The notes below the pieces were generated by a model that worked only from the letters and a program-made list of their open reading frames with translations, searched no databases and had not been told where the DNA came from. From Tissierellales bacterium (GTDB lineage: Bacteria > Bacillota > Clostridia > Tissierellales > Dethiosulfatibacteraceae): a DNA stretch of 55,957 bases. Below, piece by piece: positions 33,586-44,541 of the stretch (the stretch's first letter is position 1; each line of letters starts with the position of its first letter). The stretch spans positions 1 through 55,957 of the forward strand of contig JAFGVC010000040.1 in the NCBI GenBank assembly GCA_016938195.1. Reading direction: 5' to 3'. A program made the translations under genes and the position numbers.

Positions 33586-35589
33586 TTATTTAATCAACAT
33601 TCCGCCGTACTGGGCAATCAATGGTCCAAATACGAGAGCAACAATAGTCATAAGCTTGATTAAAATATTGATTGATGGTCCCGATGTATCCTTGAATGGG
33701 TCTCCTACTGTATCACCAACAACTGCGGCTTTATGGGCATCACTTCCTTTTCCGCCATAAGCGCCACCTTCAATATATTTCTTGGCATTATCCCATGCAC
33801 CGCCGGCATTAGCCATCATAATTGCCATTAAAACACCCGAAACAAGTGATCCTGCCAATAATCCACCCAATGCTTCCTTGCCTAGAATCAGTCCGGTTAA
33901 AACAGGTGCTACCACTGCAAGCACACCCGGAATAATCATTTCTCGCAAGGCCGCTGTCGTACTAATGTCAACACAAGTCGTATAATCCGGTTTAGTTGTG
34001 CCTTCCATAATACCAGGCATATCCCTGAATTGTCTTCTGACTTCCTCAATCATGGCAAAAGCAGCTTTACCAACCGCTTGCATTGTAATTGAAGAGAAAA
34101 GGAATGGCAACATACCTCCTATCAAAAGTCCTGCGATGACAGTAGGCTCTGTTAAATTAATGACTGTAAGTCCAACAACTTGCGTATATGAAGCAAATAA
34201 TGCTAAAGCCGTCAATGCAGCTGAACCGATAGCGAATCCTTTACCGATAGCAGCTGTGGTATTGCCAACGGCATCCAATTTATCCGTGATAGCTCTAACT
34301 TCTTTAGGTAATTCACACATTTCAGCAATACCGCCTGCGTTATCTGCAATCGGTCCATAAGCGTCTACTGCTATTGTCATCCCTGCTGTTGAAAGCATGC
34401 CGACAGCTGCCAAGGCTATCCCATATAATCCTTGTGCAGGGTCTGCTGTTCCACCTGACACATAATAAGCAATCAGAATACCTATTGCAAGCACAAGCAT
34501 TGGGAATGTTGTCGATCCCATACCAACGGCAAGTCCGCTGATAATATTGGTAGCTGCACCTGTATTGGACTGATCTGCAATCCCTTGAACAGGCTTATAT
34601 TCAGCTGATGTATAATATTCAGTGATTTTAGCTATAATAATGCCCACTAACAATCCTGTGATAATGGCTGCAAATGGCTTAACAGTGCCTAATATGGCAT
34701 TGCTTAGGAAATATGCAGCTATGATAACAATCACAGCACTTATATTTGTACCCATATCTAAAGACTTTTGAGGATTTGATCCTTCACTTCCTTTTACAAA
34801 GAAGGTGCCAATAATTGAAGCAACGATACCTACTGAAGCAAGCACAAGTGGAAACAATGCCCCATCCGGTCCAAATGCAATTATTCCTAATGTGATGGCT
34901 GAAATGATGGATCCCACATATGATTCAAATAGATCAGCACCCATTCCTGCAACATCACCAACATTATCGCCAACATTATCTGCAATAACAGCTGGATTTC
35001 TAGGATCGTCTTCAGGAATCCCTGCTTCTACCTTACCCACAAGATCAGCACCGACATCAGCAGCTTTTGTATAAATACCACCGCCTACACGTCCAAAAAG
35101 TGCGATTGAAGAGGCTCCCAAGGAAAATCCTGTAACGACGGAAATATCATCAAAGATAAGATATAATACACTTACGCCGATAATACCAAGTCCTACGACG
35201 GCCATACCCATTACTGAACCACCTGAAAAAGCAACTGATAATGCTTTATTCATTCCATATTCCTTTGCAGCATTTGCCGTTCTGACATTGGCCTTGGTTG
35301 CAACCTGCATGCCGAAAAATCCGGCTAATGCTGAGAATATCGCTCCGACAAGGAAACAAACAGCCGTTGACCAACTAATTCCAAAACCTAAAATAAGAAA
35401 TAATATTCCTGCAAAAATGGTCAAGGTTTTATACTCTCTGCTTAAAAAAGCCATGGAACCTTCATGGATATAGGATGCAATTTCTTTCATCCTGTCCGTG
35501 CCGGCATCTACCTTATTAATTGTCACAGCTTTGTAATACGCGTACAACAAAGCTATAACACCTACAATAGGTGCTATCATATAATTCAT
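33586..35589 (-). CDS. hppA: K+-dependent membrane pyrophosphatase (probably Na+-pumping)
   Basis: About 667 residues with some 16 hydrophobic helices. Catalytic motifs are [40 protein letters not shown], and the C-terminal [15 protein letters not shown]. The segment [10 protein letters not shown] has Ala at the position that is Lys in K+-independent enzymes, so this is a K+-dependent type. The Glu in [11 protein letters not shown] sits where Na+-pumping enzymes such as that of Thermotoga maritima carry it; Na+ transport is inferred. PPi hydrolysis in the membrane stores energy as an ion gradient. GGAGG lies nine bases before the ATG at 35589 (an alternative TTG is at 35595). Confidence 0.94.
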   Translation of the reverse strand: MNYMIAPIVGVIALLYAYYKAVTINKVDAGTDRMKEIASYIHEGSMAFLSREYKTLTIFAGILFLILGFGISWSTAVCFLVGAIFSALAGFFGMQVATKANVRTANAAKEYGMNKALSVAFSGGSVMGMAVVGLGIIGVSVLYLIFDDISVVTGFSLGASSIALFGRVGGGIYTKAADVGADLVGKVEAGIPEDDPRNPAVIADNVGDNVGDVAGMGADLFESYVGSIISAITLGIIAFGPDGALFPLVLASVGIVASIIGTFFVKGSEGSNPQKSLDMGTNISAVIVIIAAYFLSNAILGTVKPFAAIITGLLVGIIIAKITEYYTSAEYKPVQGIADQSNTGAATNIISGLAVGMGSTTFPMLVLAIGILIAYYVSGGTADPAQGLYGIALAAVGMLSTAGMTIAVDAYGPIADNAGGIAEMCELPKEVRAITDKLDAVGNTTAAIGKGFAIGSAALTALALFASYTQVVGLTVINLTEPTVIAGLLIGGMLPFLFSSITMQAVGKAAFAMIEEVRRQFRDMPGIMEGTTKPDYTTCVDISTTAALREMIIPGVLAVVAPVLTGLILGKEALGGLLAGSLVSGVLMAIMMANAGGAWDNAKKYIEGGAYGGKGSDAHKAAVVGDTVGDPFKDTSGPSINILIKLMTIVALVFGPLIAQYGGMLIK

Positions 35590-35624
35590 TTTCAATTGAC
35601 CTCCATATTAATTAATATTTATGA

Positions 35625-35852
35625 TTAAAGTGCCGCTAAAAATAATGTCAGCACAATAAAAAGCACTGCTGATACCGTCGTCAGTTTTTCTAGCAGCCCT
35701 TCATAACTTCTTCCTTTATTTTTACCCCAGATAGATTCTGCTCCGCCTGCAATTTCGCCGGATAGTCCCGCTGATTTTCCTGATTGTAATAAAATACTGG
35801 CGATAAGCATTAAGCTTGCTGCAATAAGTAATATTGATGCGAATAATTTCAT
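35625..35852 (-). CDS. secG: Protein translocase subunit SecG
   Basis: 75 residues, two membrane helices (about 3-24 and 54-74) around the conserved stretch LLQSGKSAGLSGEIAGG. It is the small subunit of the SecYEG channel. I chose the ATG at 35852 because GGAGG precedes it; the longer frame upstream has no such site. A promoter lies just upstream, separating it from the glycolytic operon that ends shortly before. Confidence 0.92.
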   Translation of the reverse strand: MKLFASILLIAASLMLIASILLQSGKSAGLSGEIAGGAESIWGKNKGRSYEGLLEKLTTVSAVLFIVLTLFLAAL

Positions 35853-35883
35853 AACCACACCTCCTTTTCTGATTAACAGGAGT

Positions 35884-35912
35884 ATTCTATCACAAGAACT
35901 ATTATAAATCAA
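35884..35912 (-). promoter_or_regulatory. Promoter of secG
   Basis: On the minus strand TTGATT (35907-35912), a 17-bp spacer and TAGAAT (35884-35889). Confidence 0.6.
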
Positions 35913-35932
35913 TAAAAACCACTCACTTAGAT

Positions 35933-35964
35933 TAAAAAACATCAAGTCTAAAAAGACTTGATGT
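35933..35964 (-). terminator. Rho-independent terminator of the glycolytic operon
   Basis: On the minus strand an 11-bp perfect stem ACATCAAGTCT and AGACTTGATGT with a 4-base loop, followed by six T. It lies 14 bp past the eno stop codon. Confidence 0.9.
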
Positions 35965-35978
35965 CTTAAAATAATGAT

Positions 35979-37298
<1,320 letters not shown>

Positions 37299-37301
37299 TT
37301 A

Positions 37302-38819
37302 TTAAATTTGCTTTTCAATCAAAGTGTGCCCGGTCATTTCTAGTGGTTTTTCAATATCTTGCAGGTCCAATATCGTGGGTGCGATATCAGCGAGAATTCC
37401 TTCTCTCAATGCGCGTTTAGGCGTGCTTATCAATATCAGTGGCACCTTATTGGTTGTGTGTTGAGTAAGTACGGAATGGTTCTCATCGAGCATCTCTTCT
37501 GCATTTCCATGATCAGCTGTAACTATCAAATTGATATTGTTTTTGATTACATAAGTCGCTATTTCTCCTAAGCACTCATCTACAACTTCTACGGCTTTGA
37601 TGGCTGCTGACATGATACCCGTATGTCCTACCATATCCGGATTGGCGAAATTCACAATAACAACATCATATTGCTGTTTTTCTAGTTCACGGAGTAATGT
37701 GTCCTTAACCTCATAAGCGCTCATTTCCGGTTTAAGATCATAAGTAGCCACTTTCGGGGATGGAATTAGAATTCTTTCCTCCCCTTTATTTGATTTTTCA
37801 ACGCCTCCATTAAAGAAAAAAGTGACGTGGGCATATTTCTCTGTTTCAGCTAATCTAAGCTGTTTAAGTCCTTTTTGGCTGATATATTCTCCTAAAGTAT
37901 TTTTAAGAAATTGTGGCTTATATGCCACTGATACATGATTGATCGTAATATCATATTGCGTAAGACAAACAAATTCTGTTTTGACACGTTTTCTTTCAAA
38001 TGCGTCAAAGCCATCATCTACAATAGCTCGCGTAATCTGTCTGGCTCGGTCCGGTCTGAAATTAAAAAATATAACACTATCCCCGTCTTCTATCATTCCC
38101 TTCTCATCGATAATAATTGGCTTAATGAACTCATCATTCACCCCTTCACTATAAGATGTCTCTACAGCAGCGACAGGGTCTTTACAATGCAAGCCAATAT
38201 GGCTAATCATGGCCTCGTATGCTAATTGAGTTCTTTCCCATCTTTTGTCTCTATCCATTGCATAGTATCGCCCCATAATTGACGCAATTTGACCTAAGCC
38301 AATTTCATCTATTTTTGCCATTAGTTCTTTAACATATCCTATACCATTGTTAGGTGGCACGTCACGTCCGTCCATGAAACAATGGATATATACTTCAGTT
38401 AACCCTTTTTCCTTGGCAAGTGTTAACAGTCCGTATAGATGTGAATTGTGGGAATGTACGCCTCCATCCGAGAGCAATCCCATCAAATGAAGCTTTTTAT
38501 GATGACGGACCGCATTTTCTAAAGCACGATTTATTTCAGGATTATTTTTTGCTTCTCCGGTCTCAAAGCTCTTCGTGATTCTTGTCAATTCCTGATAAAC
38601 AATCCTACCCGCACCAATATTCATATGTCCAACTTCGGAATTTCCCATTTGTCCTTCAGGGAGGCCAACATCATAACCACTTGTTCTGATTAATGTATTA
38701 GGATATTCTTTAATTAATCGATTGAAATTCGGTGTATTTGCTTTTAAAATCGCATTGCCTTCATAATTTATACCGTGACCCCATCCATCCAAAATCATCA
38801 GAATCGTTTTATTTTTCAT
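37302..38819 (-). CDS. gpmI: Cofactor-independent phosphoglycerate mutase
   Basis: 505 residues. Hallmarks are LMILDGWGHG (first metal Asp), MGNSEVGHMNIGAGR (the phosphorylated Ser), HCFMDGRDVPP and TADHGNAEEML near the C-terminus. It interconverts 3- and 2-phosphoglycerate with Mn. AGGAG precedes the ATG, which overlaps the tpiA stop (ATGA), so the two are co-translated. Confidence 0.97.
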   Translation of the reverse strand: MKNKTILMILDGWGHGINYEGNAILKANTPNFNRLIKEYPNTLIRTSGYDVGLPEGQMGNSEVGHMNIGAGRIVYQELTRITKSFETGEAKNNPEINRALENAVRHHKKLHLMGLLSDGGVHSHNSHLYGLLTLAKEKGLTEVYIHCFMDGRDVPPNNGIGYVKELMAKIDEIGLGQIASIMGRYYAMDRDKRWERTQLAYEAMISHIGLHCKDPVAAVETSYSEGVNDEFIKPIIIDEKGMIEDGDSVIFFNFRPDRARQITRAIVDDGFDAFERKRVKTEFVCLTQYDITINHVSVAYKPQFLKNTLGEYISQKGLKQLRLAETEKYAHVTFFFNGGVEKSNKGEERILIPSPKVATYDLKPEMSAYEVKDTLLRELEKQQYDVVIVNFANPDMVGHTGIMSAAIKAVEVVDECLGEIATYVIKNNINLIVTADHGNAEEMLDENHSVLTQHTTNKVPLILISTPKRALREGILADIAPTILDLQDIEKPLEMTGHTLIEKQI

Positions 38820-39574
38820 TTGTTCTCCTGATAATTAATAATTTTTTGAAAATCCTCTGCTTGAAGGCTGGCCCCTCCTACAAGAGCTCCGTCAATATCC
38901 GGTTGTTTCATTAAATCAGTAATGTTTTCCGGCTTAACACTTCCGCCATATTGAATTCTGATTTCTTGGGCCTTGTCTTCTCCGAATATTTGCGACAATA
39001 TGCTTCTGATATAAGCAATCATCTCATTCGCTTGTTGACTAGTGGCTGTCCTTCCTGTTCCAATGGCCCAAATAGGCTCATAAGCTAGGACCAGTTTCGA
39101 TGCCATAGCGTCAGAAATGTCCTTTAAGCCTCCTAGCAATTGCTGTTTAACAATATTTTCTGCTATTTGACCTTCTCTTTGCGCTAAGGATTCTCCGACG
39201 CACAGAATCGGAATCATATCATGTCCTTGCGCCGCTTTTACCTTCAGATTAATTGTCTCATCCGTTTCGTTGAAAAACTGCCTTCTTTCAGAATGGCCGA
39301 CAATCACATATTCTACTCCTAAATCCTTCAACATTAAAGGTGATATTTCACCAGTAAAAGCTCCTTTGTTCTCAAAAAAAATATTTTGCGCACCTAATTT
39401 AATACGGGTATCTTCTATTAATTCTCCAACTGCGTACAACGCCGTAAAGGGAGGACAAATCACAATATCACGATCAACGGGGTATTCCTGTCTTGTCAGT
39501 TTTTTTACAAGCTCAATGCTTTCTTCAATATTATTATTCATCTTCCAGTTTCCGGCCAATATTGGTTTTCTCAT
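38816..39574 (-). CDS. tpiA: Triosephosphate isomerase
   Basis: About 252 residues. RKPILAGNWKMN (active-site Lys), VIVGHSERRQ (electrophile His) and LAYEPIWAIGTG (catalytic Glu) are all present, with QYGGSVKPEN and DGALVGGASL closing the phosphate site. The second of two adjacent ATG codons (39574) has better spacing to GGAGG, so I start there. It overlaps gpmI by four bases. Confidence 0.97.
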   Translation of the reverse strand: MRKPILAGNWKMNNNIEESIELVKKLTRQEYPVDRDIVICPPFTALYAVGELIEDTRIKLGAQNIFFENKGAFTGEISPLMLKDLGVEYVIVGHSERRQFFNETDETINLKVKAAQGHDMIPILCVGESLAQREGQIAENIVKQQLLGGLKDISDAMASKLVLAYEPIWAIGTGRTATSQQANEMIAYIRSILSQIFGEDKAQEIRIQYGGSVKPENITDLMKQPDIDGALVGGASLQAEDFQKIINYQENK

Positions 39575-39583
39575 CATTTCCTC

Positions 39584-40771
39584 CTATTTATCTTCTATAG
39601 CTTCTATTCCGGGCAGCAATTTGCCTTCCATATATTTCAATGAGGCGCCACCACCTGTAGAGATATGTGTCATCAATTCAGCAAGTCCTGCTTTTTCTAC
39701 TGCAGCCGCGCTATCTCCACCACCAATGATTGAAATGACATCCTCTTTTGCCAACGTCTTTGCTATTTCATTTGTACCTTCTGCAAAGTTTTCAAATTCA
39801 AAAACTCCCATCGGCCCATTCCATATGACCGTTTTTGAATTTTTAATAACTTCACTGAAGCTTTCAATTGTTGCCTTTCCTATGTCAAGACCCATCGCGT
39901 CTTCAGGAATTTCTTTCCAATCGACAACCTCATATTGATCAGTATCTTTAAATTCTTTTGCCACCTTATAATCCATAGGCAAAAGCATCTCGACACCTTT
40001 CTCCTTAGCCTTTACTAATAATGCCTTGGCAAGCTCTACCTTGTCTGCTTCAAGCAAAGACTTTCCTACCGGATAACCTTGTGCTTTTACAAAGGTAAAA
40101 GCCATCCCGCCGCCCACAAGTATATAATCAGCAATTCCCAATAAATTTTCAATTACACCTATCTTATCCGAAACCTTTGCGCCGCCTAGAATAGCAGTTA
40201 GCGGTCTTTTGGGATTTGACAAAGCACCTCCGATAGCCTCAATCTCTTTACCAATTAAAAAACCAACAGCAGACGGAAGATACTGCGTCACCCCCACATT
40301 GGAAGAATGCGCTCTATGTGCCGTCCCAAAAGCATCATTTATAAAGACATCCGCTAAGGATGCGAGCTCTTTAGAAAAATCAAGATCATTTTTAGTTTCT
40401 TCTTTTCTAAATCGGGTATTCTGAAGAAGCATTACTTCACCGGGAATTAGACGATCGGCGAGAGCTTTAACTTTTTCGTTGACAACCTCATCATAATCGG
40501 CAAATACAATCTCTTTTTCAAGTAGATCTGCCAATCTTTTAGCCACAGGTTTCAGGGAATACTCTTGTCGTGCTTCTCCTTTCGGACGACCAAGGTGAGA
40601 CATCAATATCAGACTGCCTCCATTTTCAAGTACATAGTTTATTGACCTCAGTGCACTTTTTATTCTGATATCGTCGGTGATGTTTAAATCTTTATCTAAG
40701 GGAACATTGAAGTCGCAACGCATCAATACCCTTTTATCCTTTAAATGCATATCCGTCAGTTGTTTTTTCAT
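39584..40771 (-). CDS. pgk: Phosphoglycerate kinase
   Basis: About 395 residues. Hallmarks are KRVLMRCDFNVPLDK (substrate loop), SHLGRPKGE, RFRKEETKND, ILGGAKVSDKIGVIENLL and SIIGGGDSAAAVEKAG. It transfers phosphate from 1,3-bisphosphoglycerate to ADP. I start at 40771, the ATG with GGAGG five bases upstream; an in-frame ATG four codons earlier lies inside that signal's spacing. The gene is separated from gapA by a hairpin-containing gap. Confidence 0.97.
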   Translation of the reverse strand: MKKQLTDMHLKDKRVLMRCDFNVPLDKDLNITDDIRIKSALRSINYVLENGGSLILMSHLGRPKGEARQEYSLKPVAKRLADLLEKEIVFADYDEVVNEKVKALADRLIPGEVMLLQNTRFRKEETKNDLDFSKELASLADVFINDAFGTAHRAHSSNVGVTQYLPSAVGFLIGKEIEAIGGALSNPKRPLTAILGGAKVSDKIGVIENLLGIADYILVGGGMAFTFVKAQGYPVGKSLLEADKVELAKALLVKAKEKGVEMLLPMDYKVAKEFKDTDQYEVVDWKEIPEDAMGLDIGKATIESFSEVIKNSKTVIWNGPMGVFEFENFAEGTNEIAKTLAKEDVISIIGGGDSAAAVEKAGLAELMTHISTGGGASLKYMEGKLLPGIEAIEDK

Positions 40772-40801
40772 CATATCCTCCATTACACCATCAAAATAAA
40801 T

Positions 40802-40827
40802 AAAGCTGTAGATTAATCCACAGCCTT
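40802..40827 (-). promoter_or_regulatory. Intercistronic hairpin between gapA and pgk
   Basis: A 13-bp near-palindrome, AAAGCTGTAGATT against AATCCACAGCCTT. As minus-strand RNA its two odd positions become U-G wobbles, so it folds completely; as plus-strand RNA they would be A-C mismatches. This supports a role in the operon transcript, such as processing, partial termination or stabilising the gapA 3' end. Confidence 0.6.
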
Positions 40828-40835
40828 ATTTGAAT

Positions 40836-41843
40836 TTATATATTTGCAATATGCTTTAGTGTTCGAATAAGCTGTGAAGTATAGGACATCTCATTATCAT
40901 ACCAAGAGATGACTTTAAACATTTTTTTGCCATCAACTTCTATTGAGGAGGTAGATAACGCATCAAACACACTACCGTAAGATGTGCCAATTACATCACT
41001 AGAAACAATAGGGTCTTCTGTATAGGCTAACGTCTCATTAGCAGCAGCTTTGACTGCGTTATTAATATCTTCAACAGTTGCATCTTTCCTCAGTTCTACT
41101 ACCAAATCAACAACTGAACCTGTGATAACAGGTACTCTCAACGCAATACCGTCAAGTCTTCCCTTTAGATTCGGCATAACCTTGCCAACCGCTGCCGCTG
41201 CTCCTGTAGAAGTCGGTACAATATTCGCTGCCGCCGCACGTCCTCTTCTAGCTTTTATACCACTCTTATGCGGTGTATCTAAGGTTGTTTGGTCATTGGT
41301 ATAAGCATGTACTGTCGTCATAAACCCTTTGATAATACCAAATTGATCATCCAGTACTTTAGCTACCGGCGCAAGACAATTCGTCGTACAAGATGCACCG
41401 GATATAACCGTTTCAGTTCCATCCAACACTTCATGATTCACATTGTAAACTATAGTCTTCATATCTCCTTTGCCCGGTGCAGAAAGAAGAACTTTTTTGG
41501 CTCCGGCAGTGATATGCTTCTCAGCGTCTTCTTTTTTTGTGAAAAATCCTGTGCACTCAAGCACCACATCAATCCCTAGTTCTTTCCATGGCAAATTTTC
41601 AGGATTTTTTTCCGAGAAAATCTTATATTCATTTCCTTCAACGATAATTTTATCCTCTTTAAAGGAAATATTATTTGTCTTGTAGTTCCCCTGTGACGAG
41701 TCATACTTCAACAAATATGCCAATGTCTCAGCATCTGTGAGATCATTGATGGCAACAATTTCAAAATCCTTGTTGTCATACATTTTTCTAAAAGCCAATC
41801 GTCCTATTCTCCCAAATCCATTAATCGCAACTTTGATACCCAT
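40836..41843 (-). CDS. gapA: Glyceraldehyde-3-phosphate dehydrogenase
   Basis: About 335 residues. NAD-binding [15 protein letters not shown], catalytic [16 protein letters not shown], the substrate segments TVHAYTNDQ and [20 protein letters not shown], and the C-terminal [13 protein letters not shown] are present. Asp after the second strand (VAINDLTD) favours NAD. I start at the ATG at 41843, preceded by AAGGAG; the upstream in-frame GTG (41855) sits on this site. It follows cggR by 15 bp. Confidence 0.97.
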   Translation of the reverse strand: MGIKVAINGFGRIGRLAFRKMYDNKDFEIVAINDLTDAETLAYLLKYDSSQGNYKTNNISFKEDKIIVEGNEYKIFSEKNPENLPWKELGIDVVLECTGFFTKKEDAEKHITAGAKKVLLSAPGKGDMKTIVYNVNHEVLDGTETVISGASCTTNCLAPVAKVLDDQFGIIKGFMTTVHAYTNDQTTLDTPHKSGIKARRGRAAAANIVPTSTGAAAAVGKVMPNLKGRLDGIALRVPVITGSVVDLVVELRKDATVEDINNAVKAAANETLAYTEDPIVSSDVIGTSYGSVFDALSTSSIEVDGKKMFKVISWYDNEMSYTSQLIRTLKHIANI

Positions 41844-41858
41844 TTTTTCATCCACTCC

Positions 41859-42887
41859 TTAGTTTATTTTAAGTATTTCTTTTGCTGTCTCTTCGTCCGT
41901 GATTAGCGTGTAATCATGATAGTACCTTGAAAATGCAGTAATGGCCAAAGCTTTATGCCGTCCTGCAACTGCGCAAATGACTTGCTTGATTCTTGTCAAA
42001 TCATCCAAATCAATCCCGACAGAATCCGAATGCATGACCGAACGTCCGTTTTTGTCAAAATAGTATCCTAAGGCTTCTGCCTCAGCATTTTTAATCTTTA
42101 ACTCATCCTTCATTATCTCCGATAAGCCTCTTCGATTTGCCATATCCAAGGCCGTCCCTATTCCAAATACCAAAATATCGATTTTTTTGATTGCATCTAA
42201 AACACTTTTTATCTGAGGATTTGTCTTCAATACTTCCATGACATTTGGATTGACATTGTCCGGAACATGCAATAATTTGTATTCTGCCCCTAACTTATGC
42301 GCAAGCTTTGCAGCTACTGAATTGGCTTGAATCTCAAGCTTCTCTCCAAGCCCTCCCCTTCCAGGAATAACCATGATGTTTTTTTTGCTTTTGGAGTCCC
42401 CCATCGCATTGGCAACATGAGCCATCGTTGTCCCGCCCATAATTCCAATTTTAATATCATCCTCCAAATATTGCTGTATAATTTTCGATGCTTTTCTCCC
42501 AAGGTCTTTTCTGACAATCTCGCTAGCTTCATAATCTCCTTCAACAATAGCCACACACTTCAAACCAAGTTTTTCCTTAATCTGATTTTCCATCTCCTTG
42601 AGCCCTTTAATCTGATAAATGAGTTCTTCCGTCTTAAGCAAAATCTCTTCGCCAAGCTGAGACAGCTTCATGCCGGAAGCATCGCTATAAATCAGTCCAA
42701 ACTCTCTTAATCTGTCCGTTTCTGAACGGAGAACTCTTTCGCTAATTGACATATTTGCAGATAAAGCTCTTCTCCCCACCGGCTGCATACTTTTAATTGT
42801 ACGCAGGATTCCATACCTTTTCAAGATAAGTTCAGACATTTCAGGAACAATGATATTTTGAATTGATAGTACCCTATCAAATTTCAT
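41859..42887 (-). CDS. cggR: Central glycolytic genes regulator (SorC family)
   Basis: 342 residues. An N-terminal HTH region (ILRTIKSMQPVGRRALSANMSISERVLRSETDRLREFGLI) is followed by the SorC sugar-binding domain with GIMGGTTMAHVA and VPGRGGLGEKLEIQANSVAAKLA. CggR is known to repress the gapA operon, with fructose-1,6-bisphosphate as inducer. Here it is the first gene of cggR-gapA-pgk-tpiA-gpmI-eno, and the GGGAC direct repeats upstream match its known operator style. GGAGG precedes the ATG. Confidence 0.95.
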   Translation of the reverse strand: MKFDRVLSIQNIIVPEMSELILKRYGILRTIKSMQPVGRRALSANMSISERVLRSETDRLREFGLIYSDASGMKLSQLGEEILLKTEELIYQIKGLKEMENQIKEKLGLKCVAIVEGDYEASEIVRKDLGRKASKIIQQYLEDDIKIGIMGGTTMAHVANAMGDSKSKKNIMVIPGRGGLGEKLEIQANSVAAKLAHKLGAEYKLLHVPDNVNPNVMEVLKTNPQIKSVLDAIKKIDILVFGIGTALDMANRRGLSEIMKDELKIKNAEAEALGYYFDKNGRSVMHSDSVGIDLDDLTRIKQVICAVAGRHKALAITAFSRYYHDYTLITDEETAKEILKIN

Positions 42888-42909
42888 AAGAACCTCCTGG
42901 TCATATTAT

Positions 42910-42934
42910 GTCCCTATGTTTATTTTTTTGTCCC
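42910..42934 (-). promoter_or_regulatory. CggR-type operator (GGGAC direct repeats)
   Basis: On the minus strand TAGGGACA occurs twice with GGGAC exactly 20 bp apart (42910-42914 and 42930-42934), the second followed six bases later by TGAC. This is the CGGGAC-N6-TGTC tandem layout of the B. subtilis CggR site. It lies just after the -10 box, where a bound tetramer would block elongation. Confidence 0.8.
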
Positions 42935-42939
42935 TATTC

Positions 42940-42968
42940 ATTATATCCCTCTTGGTTCGCAATTGCAA
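42940..42968 (-). promoter_or_regulatory. Promoter of the glycolytic operon
   Basis: On the minus strand TTGCAA (42963-42968), a 17-bp spacer and TATAAT (42940-42945), immediately upstream of the operator repeats. Confidence 0.72.
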
Positions 42969-42970
42969 GC

Positions 42971-43006
42971 AAAAAAAACTAAATTAAGCCTGAAAATTCA
43001 GGCTTA
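42971..43006 (-). terminator. Terminator of rpoN
   Basis: On the minus strand TAAGCCTGAA-TT-TTCAGGCTTA; the stop codon of rpoN (43004-43006) is its first arm base. A run of eight T follows after six bases, so its strength is moderate. Confidence 0.65.
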
Positions 43007-44389
43007 AAATCTCTTTCTCAATGATGAAGCCGGTATTTCCAACTCATCCCTATATTTTGCAACCGTTCTCCTGGAGATGTCGATTCCCTTTTGGTTTAAT
43101 ATGTCCGATATTTTTTGATCACTCATAGGCTTTTTAGTGTTTTCTTTTTCAATCAGATCCTTTATCATCGCTTTGATACTAGTGGAAGCCATGCCATCAT
43201 CATTTCCTTCCTTTGAAATCGAACTCGAGAAAAAATATTTTAGCTCATAAAGCCCTCTCGGGGTTTGAACGTACTTACCATTGGTCGCACGACTAACCGT
43301 TGATTCGTGCATTTCAATATCTTCAGCCACATCCTTTAAAACAAGCGGTTTTAGAAATTTATCCCCTTTTTCAAAAAAATCTATCTGATGCTTCAAAATC
43401 GATTCAACAACCTTATACATCGTGTTCCTTCTTTGTTCAATACTTTTTATCAGCCACATCGAGGCGTTCAATTTGTCGTACAAGAATTTATTGGTTTCCT
43501 TATCATCTACCGTTTTCATGATATCCTTGTAAAAACTGCTAATTCTCAATAGCGGTATGTCTGAATCATTAACAATGATAATATATTCTCCGTCCATTTT
43601 TTTTACCGTTACGTCAGCTGAAATGTATTTAATATTATCACTGTCAAGAACAAATCCCCTAGACGGTTTTGGTTCCAGCATTCTAATAATATCACATATT
43701 TCCTGAACTCTGTTGACAGATACATCAAGGTCTTTTGCAATGCATTGCATTCTATTACACGCTAAGTCCTCTATGTGATGGTCAATGATGGCATAAACCT
43801 TTGAATCGAAAATACCTTTCTCCTTAAGCTGAATCTTTAAACACTCATTCAAATCTCTTGCCGCTACACCAATCGGGTCAAATGCATGAAAGAGATTGAG
43901 CACCTCTTCAACTGATTCTAAAGGGACTTTTAGCTGGTTGGCTATTTCAGTAGTCGGGATTGCTAGATACCCTTTTCTGTCTAGTGAATCAATAATTCTC
44001 TCGCCTATTTTTCTTTGCTTTTCATTTTTTACTGCTAGTCCAAGCTGAAATCTTAAATAATCATTTAGAGATTGTGCCTTGGACGTGTATGATTCAAAGG
44101 TTTGTTTGGATTCAGAAGTATCGCGATAGGATTTATAGCTAATATCATCATATCTTTCTACGACTTCATGCCAGTCAATCCCCTCGTCCTTAGGAACAGA
44201 ATCGTTTTCCTGAGTAGGTTGAGTAGGTTTTTCTCCGACTTCAAGAAAAGGATTAGCCTCAATCTGACGTTCAATATAATCCTTTAGCTCAATATTGTTG
44301 TATTGCAGAACTTGAATGGCTTGTCTAAGCTCTGGTGTCATAATTAATTTTTGAGTTTGTTGTAGATTTAATTCAAAACCTATTTTCAT
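43004..44389 (-). CDS. rpoN: RNA polymerase sigma-54 factor
   Basis: About 461 residues. Region I is Gln/Leu-rich (LNLQQTQKLIMTPELRQAIQVLQ), followed by an acidic linker (about 50-80), the core-binding region, DVAEDIEMHESTVSRATNGKYVQTPRG of the DNA-binding part, and the RpoN box ISRRTVAKYRDEL. It directs polymerase to -24/-12 promoters with activator proteins, none of which is in this window. The start is the ATG at 44389; no strong ribosome binding site is visible, with GTGGG ten bases upstream. It is followed by the cggR operon. Confidence 0.95.
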   Translation of the reverse strand: MKIGFELNLQQTQKLIMTPELRQAIQVLQYNNIELKDYIERQIEANPFLEVGEKPTQPTQENDSVPKDEGIDWHEVVERYDDISYKSYRDTSESKQTFESYTSKAQSLNDYLRFQLGLAVKNEKQRKIGERIIDSLDRKGYLAIPTTEIANQLKVPLESVEEVLNLFHAFDPIGVAARDLNECLKIQLKEKGIFDSKVYAIIDHHIEDLACNRMQCIAKDLDVSVNRVQEICDIIRMLEPKPSRGFVLDSDNIKYISADVTVKKMDGEYIIIVNDSDIPLLRISSFYKDIMKTVDDKETNKFLYDKLNASMWLIKSIEQRRNTMYKVVESILKHQIDFFEKGDKFLKPLVLKDVAEDIEMHESTVSRATNGKYVQTPRGLYELKYFFSSSISKEGNDDGMASTSIKAMIKDLIEKENTKKPMSDQKISDILNQKGIDISRRTVAKYRDELEIPASSLRKRF

Positions 44390-44468
44390 TTTATCAAAAC
44401 CCACATTCAAGATTCATACCAACTTTTTGATATTGGTACGTTACTTTTATTATTTTATCAAATTTTAA

Positions 44469-44512
44469 CAAAAAAATAAAGTTAATTCTACAAAAAATAG
44501 AATTAACTTTAT
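44469..44512 (-). terminator. Rho-independent terminator of the nucleoside ABC operon
   Basis: On the minus strand a perfect 15-bp stem ATAAAGTTAATTCTA and its complement around a 7-base loop, then seven T. Confidence 0.9.
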
Positions 44513-44541
44513 TAATTCAATCGAAATAATGAAAATCTATC

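Noticed and set aside
39270-39938. A 222-residue plus-strand frame
   Set aside because: It is antisense to tpiA and pgk, which are certain genes, has no ribosome binding site, and its translation resembles no protein family.
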